Positions 25,691-35,076 of a stretch of DNA of 64,000 nt are shown here, in pieces. The position numbers and the translations under genes were made by a program. The first letter of the stretch is position 1; every line of letters begins with the position of its first letter. Location of the stretch: positions 1-64,000 of the forward strand of contig CAWGUB010000009.1 of the NCBI GenBank assembly GCA_963825575.1, in the 5' to 3' direction. Source of the stretch: JAFDBW01 sp963825575 (GTDB taxonomy: Bacteria; Desulfobacterota; Desulfuromonadia; Desulfuromonadales; BM103). The notes beneath the pieces were generated by a model, which saw nothing but the letters and a program-made list of their open reading frames with translations, ran no database searches and was not told the origin of the DNA.

Positions 25691-26956
25691 ATGAGCTGCA
25701 AAGTATTGAAGTTGAGTACCAAAGGAAATGGTACGACAGGAGATGGGCACCGCTATAAGAGGATTTATATGTTTAGTGACATTACCGAGGGCAAGCATAC
25801 GGAGGAGGAACTCCGGAAGAGCGAGGCCCACTTGCAAAGCGTATTTCGGGCCGCTCCAATCGGTGTCGGTGTGGTCGTTGACCGTATGTTCAAGCAGGTC
25901 AACAAACGAATGTGTGAGATGACTGGGTACTCCAATGAGGAACTGGTCGGACAGAATGCCAGGATGCTCTATATGTGTGACGATGACTATGAGCATGTCG
26001 GGCGCGAGAAGTATAGGCAGATTTGCGATCTTGGCACGGGAACGGTAGAAACACGCTGGAAGTGCAAAGACGGTCACATTATCGACGTGCTGCTCAGCTC
26101 TACGCCCATAGACATGGATGGTCCATCGGAGGAGGTTGTCTTTACAGCACTCGACATCACCGAGCGCAAGCAGGTTGAGGAGGAGCTGGTTAAACACCGT
26201 GAGCAGTTGGAACTTCTCGTTGATGTTCGGACGCGTAAGCTCAAGGAGGCACAGTCGGAGTTGATACAAGGCGAGCGTTTGGCCACCCTTGGGAGATTGA
26301 CAGCTACTGTCAGTCATGAAATCCGCAACCCTCTCGGGACGATCCAAACGGCAATTTTTTCCATCGGCGATAGTCTCGAACGCAACGAGCTCCATCGTGT
26401 AGAACGCTCCCTTGAGCTGGCCGAGCGTAGCATCATCAGGTGTGTCAATATCATCGAGGAATTAACTAACTATACGCGTGTCAAGAAACTAAACACCACA
26501 AAGACCTCCTTGAATGATTGGATGAAGACAGTCTTAGACGAACAGGTCAACCTCGAAGATGTCTGCTGTGAATTTGAACTCGCAAGCGACATTTATGCGC
26601 AAATTGACCAAGAAAAACTTCGGCAAGTGATGATCAATCTCATTACCAACGCTGTACACGCGCTACTCGCTAAAAAATCGAACGGTAAACTCTTACAAAT
26701 TTCAACGCATCTGTTTGATGATGAATATGAGATCCGAGTTCGTGACAATGGGACCGGCATGTCGGACGAAAGCAGGGAAAAGGTCTTCGAGCCCCTGTAT
26801 TCCACAAAAGGTTTCGGTGTCGGGCTCGGGATGGTAATCGCAAAAGGTATTGTGGAACAGCATCATGGTGAAATCAGCGTTGAGAGCATGGATGGAAAGG
26901 GAACAACGGTTACCCTCCGCCTCCCGATTAGGCTGCCGGAAGGCGAAGCTCAATAA
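25691..26956 (+). CDS. PAS-domain sensor histidine kinase, N-terminus disrupted
   Basis: A cytoplasmic histidine kinase. It has one complete PAS domain (EAHLQSVFRAAPIGVGVVVD ... FTALDITERKQVEEEL, about residues 45-170), a coiled coil, a HisKA domain with His in TATVSHEIRNPLGTI near residue 208, and an HATPase domain with N (NLITNAVHAL), G1 (VRDNGTGM) and G2 (FGVGLGMVIAKGIVEQHHG) boxes. The first residues (YKRIYMFSDITEGKHTEEEL) are the tail of another PAS domain. Its front part is readable in a different frame at 25613-25759 (SIEVEYQRKWYDRRWAPL then TAA). So the original gene was longer and has been frameshifted, close to the IS insertion. No partner regulator is adjacent. Confidence 0.82.
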   Translation: MSCKVLKLSTKGNGTTGDGHRYKRIYMFSDITEGKHTEEELRKSEAHLQSVFRAAPIGVGVVVDRMFKQVNKRMCEMTGYSNEELVGQNARMLYMCDDDYEHVGREKYRQICDLGTGTVETRWKCKDGHIIDVLLSSTPIDMDGPSEEVVFTALDITERKQVEEELVKHREQLELLVDVRTRKLKEAQSELIQGERLATLGRLTATVSHEIRNPLGTIQTAIFSIGDSLERNELHRVERSLELAERSIIRCVNIIEELTNYTRVKKLNTTKTSLNDWMKTVLDEQVNLEDVCCEFELASDIYAQIDQEKLRQVMINLITNAVHALLAKKSNGKLLQISTHLFDDEYEIRVRDNGTGMSDESREKVFEPLYSTKGFGVGLGMVIAKGIVEQHHGEISVESMDGKGTTVTLRLPIRLPEGEAQ

Positions 26957-27016
26957 GACAGCCTGCCTTGCCCGTACCTAATATCTTTTAAACAGGTAGG
27001 ATGTTTCTCATTTATC

Positions 27017-27079
27017 ACGATTTGCAGTAAAGCCTTGAAACTACTTACAGTATTCTTATATATATTCTCGCAACTCATT
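27017..27079 (+). repeat. 62-bp exact repeat, copy 1
   Basis: TCACGATTTGCAGTAAAGCC ... ATATATTCTCGCAACTC is identical, over about 62 bases, to 39177-39239 in the same orientation 12.16 kb away. It starts with the TCACGA motif of the other accessory repeats and follows the histidine kinase gene by 60 bases. Confidence 0.9.
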
Positions 27080-27100
27080 CTTGTCGGACATATTAATTCT

Positions 27101-29932
27101 TTAAAGTAATTCCGTTGCTGCATCGACCAGGTAAAGGATCGAGCGGTAGGGAATATCGGCATGCAGTGACAAGCCGATCTCACAGGTTTTGCTGGTAGAA
27201 TACCCTGCGCTACAACCTTTGGCCTGTTGTTTAAGCCCCTCCAGCGCTGAGGCGTTCAATTCGGGATAGTTGAACCCGCGATCGCCGGCAAAGCCACAGC
27301 AATAAATATCTTCCGGGACAACGACCTCCGTTGCGCAAGTTTGGGCCAAGGCCGTAAGTTTGTCATCAAGCCCCATTTTACGGGCACTGCAGGTCACATG
27401 CAGAGCCACTTTGGTGTCAAGCGGGGTGAATTTCAGTTTGTCCAGCAAAAACTCAAGAACAAATTCAATCGGTTCAAAGAGTTTCAACTTGGAATCCAGA
27501 TTCTCTTTCATGCGCAGCAAGCAGGGACTGGTATCGCAGAGAACAGGAATCATTCCATCGTCAGATGCTTTAATCAGCGCGCGGTTCAACTCATCATTCT
27601 TATAGTTGGCTTGTTTGAAAAACCCTTTACTCTCAAACGCCTGCCCGCAGCAGAGACTCCCCAGATTTTCGGGGTAGATGACCTGATAGCCGGCTTTTTT
27701 CAAGAGTGAAATCGTTTTTTGTGGCAAGTCTTCAGACTCTGATTCAGCTCGCGCTGGACCGCTCATACAGCGACTGGGGCAGGCTGGAAAATAAACCACC
27801 TGTAAAGGGTTGTCAGGATCAAAGGTTTCTGATTTTATTTTTGCCACTCCGGAGGGCATTTCCCTGTTCCAAAGTGGCAGTTTATTGGCGGTCAGGGTGC
27901 GTGCTGTTGACGAAGCTTTTTCCATAACCCCCGTGCCGGTCAGTTGATGAACCTTATCGACCGTTTTTAGGGTTGTGTTAATTGTGCCCGCAACGCCCTT
28001 GAAATTTCTTGCGACCCAATCAGCAACCAGGTTGGCCAGATCGCCATTGGCTTCTTCACGGAGGGCTTTGACCAGCTTCCCGGTGTCAATACCCACCGGG
28101 CATTTTGTGGCACACAAACCATCGGAAGCGCAGGTTTCCTGGCCTGGATATTGATAGGCCTTCAATAGTTTTTTGAGCTCGGCGGGTGCTGCGTTTGCTG
28201 CCATTTGACGGCTGATTTCACGACGACCAACGATACGCTGGCGGGGAGTAAAGGAGAGGTTGCGCGATGGGCAGACTGGCTCACAGAATCCGCATTCAAT
28301 ACATTTGTCAACCAGCTCATGGGTCGCTGGGAGTGGCTTAAGGTTTTTGATGTGTGCTTCAGCATCGTCGTTGATAATGACGCCCGGATTTAACAGACCT
28401 TCCGGATCAAACAGGTTCTTGATCGCCTTCATCAGTGTGTAGGCCGCTGTGCCCCATTCTTTTTCTACAAATGGTGCCATGTTTCGTCCGGTGCCATGTT
28501 CAGCCTTGAGCGAACCGTCATATTTCTCTACGACCATATTGACGACTTCATCCATAAAATCACGGTAGCGAACAACCTGCTCTTCATGCGAAAAATCCTG
28601 TGTAAAGACAAAATGTAGGTTACCTTCAAGGGCATGCCCAAAGATGATCGCTTCCTCATAGTGATATTTTTTAAACAGATTCTGCAGGTCGAGCGCGGCA
28701 GCGGCCAGGTGCTGATGGGGGAAGGCAACGTCTTCGATAATGACTGTGGTTCCGGTCTCGCGCACAGCGCCCACTGCGGGAAAGAGACCTTTGCGGATAT
28801 TCCAGTAAATTGTGTATTCAGTAGGGTTATCAGTGAATTCAATCGGTCTGACAGTTTTGATTTTTTCCAGAGCTGCGCCAATTTGTTCAATCTGTCCCTT
28901 CAGTTTTTTTGCGCTGGTGGCTCGGGTTTCGACCAACAGCGCGGTGACGTTTTTTTTCAGACCGGCTAGATAATCGGGCATGCCCGCTTCATTTTCGACC
29001 GATGACAGGGCAGCACGGTCCATCAACTCGGCTGCGGCGACTGGTAACCCATCCCGAAGAATAGGGACAGCGCTGCAGGCCGTGGGAACGTCGGGAAATA
29101 GAATCAGCGCGCTGGCCTTATGTTGATGCTCAACGACAGTTTTATAAACCACTTCAGAAATGAATCCGAGAGTCCCCTCTGATCCGACCATCAATTGCTG
29201 CATGATATCAAAAGGGTCGCTGAAGTCGATCAGGGCATTCAAGCTGTAGCCAGTGGTGTTTTTTATTTTGAACTTGTAGCGAATGCGTTCGTTTAATTCA
29301 TTGTCAGCCAGAATGTTATGACGCAGATCAGTGAGGCCCTTGAGGAGATGTGGGTGACTTCTTTTGAAATCTGCCCGGCTTTTGTCATCGCTGGTGTCGA
29401 CAATAGTGCCATCGGCGAGAATCAGCCGCAAACTGTCCAGGGTCTGATAACTGTTTTCGGCCACTCCGCAACACATACCACTGGCATTGTTGGCGAGAAT
29501 TCCGCCTATCTTTGCACTGTCGATTGAAGCTGGATCCGGGCCGATCTTTTTACCGAATTCGGCGAGAAAGCGATTGGCCTGGCTGCCGATAATCCCTGGC
29601 TGCAACTGGATTTTTTTCGCGTTGTCAAAAATTTTATAGTTCTGCCAGCCTTTTCCCAGGCGTACAAGAATACTGTCAGTGATCGCCTGGCCAGAGAGAC
29701 TGGTTCCGGCGGCCCGGAAGGTGACCGGTAGCCGATGTTGACTTGCCTCGTGAAGAATCAGCTGAACCTCTTCTTCCGCTTCAACATTGATGACAATCTT
29801 TGGAATCAGGCGGTAGAAGCTGGCATCGGTTCCGAATGATACGGTTAAAAGTGGATCTGTGATTAGTCTCTGCTTGGAGATCGTTTTCACGATTGTTTTA
29901 TAAAAATCCTGATATTTGGTTGGAAGCATCAT
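27101..29932 (-). CDS. FAD/Fe-S D-lactate dehydrogenase-type oxidoreductase
   Basis: A 943-aa fusion of a glycolate/D-lactate-oxidase flavin half with an iron-sulfur half. Residues ~20-220 are the FAD-binding_4 domain (TFRAAGTSLSGQAITDSILV, IGPDPASIDSAKIGGILANNASG). The FAD-oxidase C-terminal domain has IIFGHALEGNLHFVF and DGSLKAEHGTGRNMAPFVE. Near residue 542 a ferredoxin pair begins (CIECGFCEPVCPS, then CASDGLCATKCPVG). The C-terminus has CCG-type cysteine motifs (CPSRC ... CCGQAF, CCGFAGDRGF). The domain order matches Dld-II-type quinone- or cytochrome-linked D-lactate dehydrogenases. It should feed electrons from a 2-hydroxyacid to the membrane pool. It stands alone among accessory genes. 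Confidence 0.85.
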   Translation of the reverse strand: MMLPTKYQDFYKTIVKTISKQRLITDPLLTVSFGTDASFYRLIPKIVINVEAEEEVQLILHEASQHRLPVTFRAAGTSLSGQAITDSILVRLGKGWQNYKIFDNAKKIQLQPGIIGSQANRFLAEFGKKIGPDPASIDSAKIGGILANNASGMCCGVAENSYQTLDSLRLILADGTIVDTSDDKSRADFKRSHPHLLKGLTDLRHNILADNELNERIRYKFKIKNTTGYSLNALIDFSDPFDIMQQLMVGSEGTLGFISEVVYKTVVEHQHKASALILFPDVPTACSAVPILRDGLPVAAAELMDRAALSSVENEAGMPDYLAGLKKNVTALLVETRATSAKKLKGQIEQIGAALEKIKTVRPIEFTDNPTEYTIYWNIRKGLFPAVGAVRETGTTVIIEDVAFPHQHLAAAALDLQNLFKKYHYEEAIIFGHALEGNLHFVFTQDFSHEEQVVRYRDFMDEVVNMVVEKYDGSLKAEHGTGRNMAPFVEKEWGTAAYTLMKAIKNLFDPEGLLNPGVIINDDAEAHIKNLKPLPATHELVDKCIECGFCEPVCPSRNLSFTPRQRIVGRREISRQMAANAAPAELKKLLKAYQYPGQETCASDGLCATKCPVGIDTGKLVKALREEANGDLANLVADWVARNFKGVAGTINTTLKTVDKVHQLTGTGVMEKASSTARTLTANKLPLWNREMPSGVAKIKSETFDPDNPLQVVYFPACPSRCMSGPARAESESEDLPQKTISLLKKAGYQVIYPENLGSLCCGQAFESKGFFKQANYKNDELNRALIKASDDGMIPVLCDTSPCLLRMKENLDSKLKLFEPIEFVLEFLLDKLKFTPLDTKVALHVTCSARKMGLDDKLTALAQTCATEVVVPEDIYCCGFAGDRGFNYPELNASALEGLKQQAKGCSAGYSTSKTCEIGLSLHADIPYRSILYLVDAATELL

Positions 29933-30080
29933 ATCTCCTTTAGGACTGGAGCAGGATCGTTTGGTTCCGGAGATTTTAACAGAAATATGAACGAAGTGGT
30001 AATGCTAGCAGGTGAAATTAGCTGCCCTGTGATAACTGCAGTTTATTTCAATCAGTTTACTGGGGATGGTTGTTGAATAA

Positions 30081-30178
30081 CTAGGGAGTTTCCTTCCGGC
30101 GGCGATCCTCATAGCCTTTGATTCGATCAACTTTTTTTCAGAGTCAAGCCGATATCATCAAGGTCATTCAGAAGTTAA
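30081..30178 (-). pseudogene. relic of a LeuD-type C-terminus
   Basis: On the minus strand LLNDLDDIGLTLKK is followed, after dropping one A from a seven-A run, by VDRIKGYEDRRRKETP and a TAG. LLxxLDDIGLTL..E.I..YE is the tail of isopropylmalate dehydratase small subunits. No homology is seen upstream (an in-frame TAA comes first). The rest of the gap 29933-30406 has a weak copy of the accessory repeat at 30266-30345 and nothing else recognised. Confidence 0.6.
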
Positions 30179-30265
30179 TTTTTGCGGAAAGGGTCGATTT
30201 TAAAAGTAATGGGAATTTGCTTTTGACGACTGCTAGGACGGATTAATGGCAGTATCAGAGTTCTT

Positions 30266-30345
30266 ATATTGCAGTGCCTTTGAGAATTTCGAATATCAGC
30301 AAATTTTAGTGTTCCTTTACAATGTAGGAATATAAATGAGAAGCT
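30266..30345 (+). repeat. weak copy of the CAGTAAGAATTTCGCATTTC module
   Basis: TTGCAGTGCCTTTGAGAATT, then ACAATGTAGGAATATAAATG and AGAAGC. It shares the outer blocks with the stronger copies but the centre has diverged. Confidence 0.5.
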
Positions 30346-30406
30346 TTGTTGATCATGGAAACCGTGACAGGACGGCTGGATGTCATTGAGCAGGTAGATA
30401 GACCGT

Positions 30407-31153
30407 TCAGACGTGTACATCGCCGAAAGTTAACTCTCCCTCAACTGTCCGATGTCGGATCATTACGTATAACAGCCAACCATAAAAGATCAGCACACCC
30501 GCCAAGACAAACGAGCCTGGGATATACCCGATAGCAGTGTTGTGCAGAAACTCCTTACCCGAGTGAACGAACTCCACATCTCCAGTTCTGGGTTGCAACA
30601 CCGCGGTGGTGGTTTTCAATACCCATGCCCCCAGCAGAACTAGGAATATCCAGCAGTAGTTCCGTGACAGACGGCGCGCCATGGCTTGGCATCGACTGAT
30701 GGTGAACCTGGGGTGTCGTAATGTTTCCGCAAGTTCAATCGCCCAATCGAGAGATGTAGCTTGTCTCTCAGGGTCGAAAAACGGGCTATAGTAATTACGT
30801 TCCAACAGGCGCACGCGTGTCCGAAAAAGGTGAAAGAATCGATATCGTCGTGACTCGATCTGGAGGAGTAGGAAGACCAACACCATTGAGAAGATGAGTA
30901 CGCTGTGGTGTGCACTGGCCGTGGCCAGGGTAATGGAAAGCATGGCGGTCACAGCGCCGATGGCCCAGTTAGTCGTGCGATCAAGCCGGTCACGCCAGCT
31001 CATCATGCGCGACATTTCTCCCCGATAGTAGTGGGCCAGAGTGGTAATGTCGTCCTTTGTCAGCACCGGAAATCGCAGAGATGAGCCTTCCTCTAAATTG
31101 TCAACGAGACCGGTCGTCGATTGCCCGCTTCTGGGTTTACGTTTTTCAGTCAT
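30407..31153 (-). CDS. DUF2270 membrane protein
   Basis: A 248-aa protein of the uncharacterised DUF2270 family. The family-typical segment is TTLAHYYRGEMSRMMSWRDRLDRTTNWAIGAVTAMLS, followed by LLQIESRRYRFFHLFRTRVRLLERNYYSPFF. About four membrane helices are visible: two close together after residue 65, one near 175, one near 220. The N-terminal 35 residues are polar. No catalytic motif is seen and the function is unknown. No partner gene is in the same orientation next to it. The start is an ATG with no very strong ribosome site. Confidence 0.82.
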   Translation of the reverse strand: MTEKRKPRSGQSTTGLVDNLEEGSSLRFPVLTKDDITTLAHYYRGEMSRMMSWRDRLDRTTNWAIGAVTAMLSITLATASAHHSVLIFSMVLVFLLLQIESRRYRFFHLFRTRVRLLERNYYSPFFDPERQATSLDWAIELAETLRHPRFTISRCQAMARRLSRNYCWIFLVLLGAWVLKTTTAVLQPRTGDVEFVHSGKEFLHNTAIGYIPGSFVLAGVLIFYGWLLYVMIRHRTVEGELTFGDVHV

Positions 31154-31274
31154 TGTTATTCACCGAAGGCACCTTATTATTCTTATAGCGACCATTATTC
31201 GAATAAATGTATCCGACCGAGAACTGACTTCTATTAAGTTGTAACTCTTCACATGCCATCGGAATAGGCCCTCT

Positions 31275-31343
31275 CTGAAAGTTGTTTTGGGAGTCAGCGC
31301 CTGCGGGGCGTTGACGCTTCGCTTTCCACAACTTTCGCATATA
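31275..31343. repeat. long interrupted palindrome upstream of the SLC13 gene
   Basis: GAAAGTTGT and ACAACTTTC form the outer arms. GTCAGCGCC-TGCGG-GGCGTTGAC forms an inner hairpin. It could be a strong RNA hairpin or a mobile-element scar. The rest of the 31154-31712 gap shows no gene that I recognise. Confidence 0.5.
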
Positions 31344-31585
31344 TCAGAGGATGATGGAAGATCAAGTTCTTTGTGTTTTTTTAGGTTGTGTGAATGACAA
31401 GACACGAGTAAGAAGTAATGTTGCTGTTTGCCCATAGAATCAACTCTCATAGTGACTGGTTGAATGATGATTCAGGACTTATCGTTTTAAAGAAACTATC
31501 GCCGTATTGATCTTGTTATCATTATATTACTGCTAATGTTTAAAAGCAAAAGGTTGCTTTCTCGACACTATAAAATCCACCTGAC

Positions 31586-31618
31586 TGACGCGTCAAATTG
31601 GTTTGGTCTGAATATAAT
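31586..31618 (+). promoter_or_regulatory. TGACGCGTCA palindrome and TATAAT before the SLC13 permease
   Basis: A perfect 10-bp palindrome TGACGCGTCA lies 17 bases before a perfect TATAAT, about 95 bases upstream of the permease. It overlaps the -35 position, where no good hexamer is seen, so it may be an activator or repressor site. Confidence 0.4.
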
Positions 31619-31712
31619 CATGAAATATTCAATTTGGTTTTCAATCTTTTTGTGTCACATTGTGGCGAGTTCGTTTGAGCCGGCTTTGAATTTTGAAGCC
31701 ATGGAGTCGTAG

Positions 31713-33554
31713 ATGACCAGTCTTCCAATTCCTCCAAATCCTCATGCGATGGCAGTGCTCGTCCTTGCCGTTTTCGCCATGCTGCTCTTTACCCGGAAAA
31801 ACCTTCCGCTGGAGACCGCCAGTTTTATCATTCTGATTTCCCTGGCCGTCGGCTTTGAACTGTTTCCGTTTCAGGTTGATGGCCAAATCCTGCATCCCGA
31901 CTTTTTTTTCCACGGCTTCGGACACGAAGCACTCGTTGCGGTTTGTTCCCTGATGATTGCAGGACAGGGCGTCGTCCGCACCGGCGCCCTGGAGCCGGTA
32001 GGACGAGGACTCGCCCGCTTATGGAAAATCAGCCCCGGCGTTTCTTTGCTGCTCACCCTGCTGATCGCTGCGTTCATCAGCGCCTTTATCAATAACGTTC
32101 CCGTCGTTGTCCTGCTTCTGCCGATTCTCATCAGCGTCTCTATCCGGACCAAAACCAACGCCTCCAAGGTGTTGATGCCAATGGGATTTGCAACCCTTCT
32201 AGGCGGCACCTGTACCACCATCGGTACCTCGACAAACCTCCTGGTGGTGACCGTTGCCGCTGACATGGGGCTCAGACGGATAGAAATGTTCGACTTTCTC
32301 GTCCCGGCAGTCCTCGCTGGAGGGGTTGGAATCGCCTACCTCTGGCTGATAGTGCCGAGGATCATTCCGGAACGGAAACTGACGCTGGCCGACACATCGC
32401 CGCGGGTTTTTATCGCACACCTGGCGATCCCGGAAGAGAGTGCACTCGTCGGGAAAACCCTTGCAGAGGCAATACGGAAGGCTGGCGGGGGGATGAAGGT
32501 CAGAGGCATCAGGCGCGGCACTGAAAGCCTCATTATGCCTCTTCCAAGCGTGGTCATTAAGGCCGGTGATCAACTGATAATCCGTGACACTCCGGAACGC
32601 CTGAAAGAGATCGAAGTCGTACTGGAAGGAGCTCTTTACCAGGACGAAAACCTGGGTAAGCCGGTGAATGAAGACCACCCTCTCAAGGCAGAGGATCAGC
32701 AGATTGCAGAAATTGCAGTCATACAAGGCTCACCTCTGCGTGGAAAAACCTTCAGCGAGATCGGTTTTTCAGACCGTTACGGGATAATCATCCTGGCCAT
32801 CCACAGGGCGGGGAAGCGCCTTCAGAAAGGGCTTGACTCGATCAGCGACGTCCGCTTACAGGCCGGTGACATCCTACTGGTTCAAGGGCCGCGCGAACAG
32901 ATTGCCAGCCTGAAAAAAGAAAAAGATCTCCTGGTGCTGGATGCCACAGTAGACCTTCCTTTTACAAAGAAGGCTCCCCTGGCCCTTCTGATCATGCTGG
33001 CGATTATTGTCACGGCGGCCTTCGGCTGGATGCCGATTGCCATCAGTGCATCATGCGGTGCTCTGGCCATGATTGTCTTCGGCTGCATGAGCTGGAACGA
33101 TGCGACCAAAGCCTTGAGCACGCAGGTGATCATGATAGTTGTCGCTAGTTTGGCACTCGGTTCGGCGCTGCTGAAAACCGGAGGTGCTGATTACCTCGCC
33201 GAGTTATTTTTAAGCCTCTCGGGGGGTGCGCCCCCCTCTGTCATGCTCAGTGGCTTGATGTTGCTGATGGCCGTCCTGACAAATGCAGTTTCTAATAATG
33301 CCACGGCAGTTATGGGCACCCCCATCGCCATCTCCATTGCTTCACAGATGGGGCAGCCGGCCGAACCCTTTGTGTTGGCAGTGCTTTTTGGGGCCAACAT
33401 GAGCTTTGCCACGCCAATGGCCTACAAGACGAATCTTCTCGTTATGAACGCTGGTGAATATACCTTTAACGACTTTCTGCGTGTCGGAATTCCTTTGGTC
33501 ATAATTCTCTGGGGAACCTTGTCCTGGCTTCTGCCAACCCTGTATGGGTTTTGA
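31713..33554 (+). CDS. SLC13/DASS-type anion permease with two RCK-C domains
   Basis: A 613-aa inner-membrane transporter of the divalent anion:sodium symporter superfamily. The first half has AFISAFINNVPVVVLLLPILI (SNT-type motif) and FATLLGGTCTTIGTSTNLLV. The second half repeats it with AVLTNAVSNNATAVMGTPIAISIA and ANMSFATPMAYKTNLLV. Between them lie two TrkA-C (RCK_C) domains (ALVGKTLAEAIRKAGGGMKV..., GSPLRGKTFSEIGFSDRYG...) that are typically ligand-sensing. Likely substrates are sulfate, dicarboxylates or similar anions. GGAG lies six bases before the ATG. A second, more distant family member is at 48666. Confidence 0.88.
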   Translation: MTSLPIPPNPHAMAVLVLAVFAMLLFTRKNLPLETASFIILISLAVGFELFPFQVDGQILHPDFFFHGFGHEALVAVCSLMIAGQGVVRTGALEPVGRGLARLWKISPGVSLLLTLLIAAFISAFINNVPVVVLLLPILISVSIRTKTNASKVLMPMGFATLLGGTCTTIGTSTNLLVVTVAADMGLRRIEMFDFLVPAVLAGGVGIAYLWLIVPRIIPERKLTLADTSPRVFIAHLAIPEESALVGKTLAEAIRKAGGGMKVRGIRRGTESLIMPLPSVVIKAGDQLIIRDTPERLKEIEVVLEGALYQDENLGKPVNEDHPLKAEDQQIAEIAVIQGSPLRGKTFSEIGFSDRYGIIILAIHRAGKRLQKGLDSISDVRLQAGDILLVQGPREQIASLKKEKDLLVLDATVDLPFTKKAPLALLIMLAIIVTAAFGWMPIAISASCGALAMIVFGCMSWNDATKALSTQVIMIVVASLALGSALLKTGGADYLAELFLSLSGGAPPSVMLSGLMLLMAVLTNAVSNNATAVMGTPIAISIASQMGQPAEPFVLAVLFGANMSFATPMAYKTNLLVMNAGEYTFNDFLRVGIPLVIILWGTLSWLLPTLYGF

Positions 33555-33650
33555 TTTTCTGAGCCACGCCAGAAGGCAGACGTAACAAAGCTGGCCAGTT
33601 CGACCATCGCAGACTCGGTTTATAAGTCACTATTTTTCCTTTCATTAAGT

Positions 33651-33755
33651 CACGACTTCTGAGGCAAAAAACGGCTTTATTACATTGCAGAATCAATAAG
33701 AATTTCCCGATTTGGCCAAGTTCAGTCTCTCTGAACAATGTAGTAGTACAAACAA
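33651..33755 (+). repeat. TCACGAC module joined to CAGTAAGAATTTC module
   Basis: TCACGACTTCTGAGGCAAAA is followed by TTACATTGCAG, ATAAGAATTTCCCGATTTGG and ACAATGTAGTAGTACAAA. Here the two repeat modules seen singly elsewhere are contiguous, which suggests that they form one ~110-bp unit. Confidence 0.75.
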
Positions 33756-33882
33756 GAACCTCTCCACTTTGACCTCAACTTACGACCAAGTATAATTGGC
33801 ATGTAACCATCCTTTAAAATATATCGGCATCGTCTTATTCAAGTTCGCAATCTAAACCTTTACAGACACTGGAGGAATCGGC

Positions 33883-34323
33883 ATGGAGTTCATATTCGAT
33901 CATATTGTCATTAACGTTGTCGATATTGATAAAATGGTCAAGTTTTATACTGAAGTTCTGCAATTGCCTGGCGAGAGGCTTGAGGAGTTTACTGCGGGGC
34001 AGGTTCCATTCCCCTCTGTAAGGCTTTCTGCCGACAGCATCATCGACCTTTTCCCGAAAAAAATGTGGGAGAAAACCAACCCAAATGAAGTATGTCGTCC
34101 TAACCTCAATCATTTCTGTTTTGCAACCGACGAGGCTGGCTCAAAAGCTCTTGAAACAAGGCTTAAAGAGCAAGGTGTTGTTATTGAGGAAGGACCAGTC
34201 AAACGGTGGGGTGCACATGGGTCTGGTACGTCAATTTATTTTAACGATCCGGAAGGAAATACGATCGAGGTAAGATATTACTCTGAGGCGGAAAGGGACC
34301 TTCCTTGCTTCCTCGACTCTTAA
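33883..34323 (+). CDS. VOC-superfamily (glyoxalase/dioxygenase-like) protein
   Basis: A 146-aa single vicinal-oxygen-chelate protein with two beta-alpha-beta-beta-beta modules. FDHIVINVVDIDKMVKFYTEVL opens module one, with His7 as a likely metal ligand. NHFCFATDEAGSKALETRLKEQG opens module two, with a second His. FNDPEGNTIEVRYY ends it, with the usual Glu ligand. The family includes glyoxalase I, fosfomycin resistance enzymes and extradiol dioxygenases; the subgroup is not clear. GGAGG lies upstream of the ATG. It is flanked on both sides by accessory repeats, like a cassette. Confidence 0.85.
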   Translation: MEFIFDHIVINVVDIDKMVKFYTEVLQLPGERLEEFTAGQVPFPSVRLSADSIIDLFPKKMWEKTNPNEVCRPNLNHFCFATDEAGSKALETRLKEQGVVIEEGPVKRWGAHGSGTSIYFNDPEGNTIEVRYYSEAERDLPCFLDS

Positions 34324-34393
34324 TAATACAATGCACTCAGTTCTAGAAGTTCAGAATTGAATGTTCACGTTCTAAGGAAATTTCTACTTAGTC

Positions 34394-34444
34394 ACGACAT
34401 ATGAGATGAAAAAACGCTTCTTATTGTTAGAGATATTCAGAACT
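34394..34444 (+). repeat. TCACGAC module
   Basis: TCACGACATATGAGATGAAA, then TTCTTATTGTTAGAGATATT and CAGAAC. It lies between the VOC gene and the methyltransferase pseudogene. Confidence 0.75.
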
Positions 34445-34448
34445 ATGT

Positions 34449-35063
34449 GTGTGGAGAGATTTGGAGGATGTTTTGATTGATGCTCTGAGTCATTTATTGT
34501 CAGAACTAGAACAGTTCGGTGATGAAAATGATCAAACAATCACTGACCGTCCTAGGCGTATGCTAAACATTACATGTGATACGGGAGAGCTTCTGTCTGT
34601 TCTTGTGAGATCAACATTCACACGACGTGTGCTGGAGATTGGGACGTCAAATGGTTATTCAACTCTCTGGCTTGCTGATGCGGTCACTTCAACAGGTGGT
34701 AAAGTAACTACTGTGGAACTGTCAGAATATAAATTTGGCTTAGCTGCCCACAATTTTTAACGCTCAGGTCTTTCCTCAGCAATAACTCAGATTAATAGTG
34801 ACGCAGGTATCTTTCTGGCTAATTTGCCTGACGAAAGCTATGACTTGATCTTCCTTGATTCTGAACGATCTGAATATCCTGGTTGGTGGCATGATCTCAG
34901 AAGGGTCCTCTGTAAGGGGGGGCTACTAGTCGTGGACAATGCTATTTCTCATAAAGAACAAATGAAGCCGCTTATTGCACTGGTCGAAGCAGATAAAGAA
35001 TTTACTACCTGTTTGGTCCCAGTTGGCAATGGTGAATATCTTGCTACACGTTCCAGGTCTTGA
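34449..35063 (+). pseudogene. class I SAM-dependent O-methyltransferase, nonsense-disrupted
   Basis: A COG4122/caffeoyl-CoA-type O-methyltransferase of about 205 aa. The SAM motif is RRVLEIGTSNGYSTLWLADAV, then GGKVTTVELSEYKFGLAAHNF. After a TAA (34758-34760) the same frame continues RSGLSSAITQINSDAGIFLA, YDLIFLDSERSEYPGW and KGGLLVVDNAIS to a normal stop. Homologues usually have Glu or Lys at the position of the TAA, so a single base change can explain it. Because the stop is TAA, not TGA, recoding is not expected. The rest of the frame is well preserved, so the loss is recent. Confidence 0.85.
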
Positions 35064-35076
35064 ACTGTCCCAGAGA

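Noticed and set aside
34758..34760. Stop in the methyltransferase as a recoded codon
   Set aside because: It is TAA, not TGA or TAG, and no recoding signal is seen.
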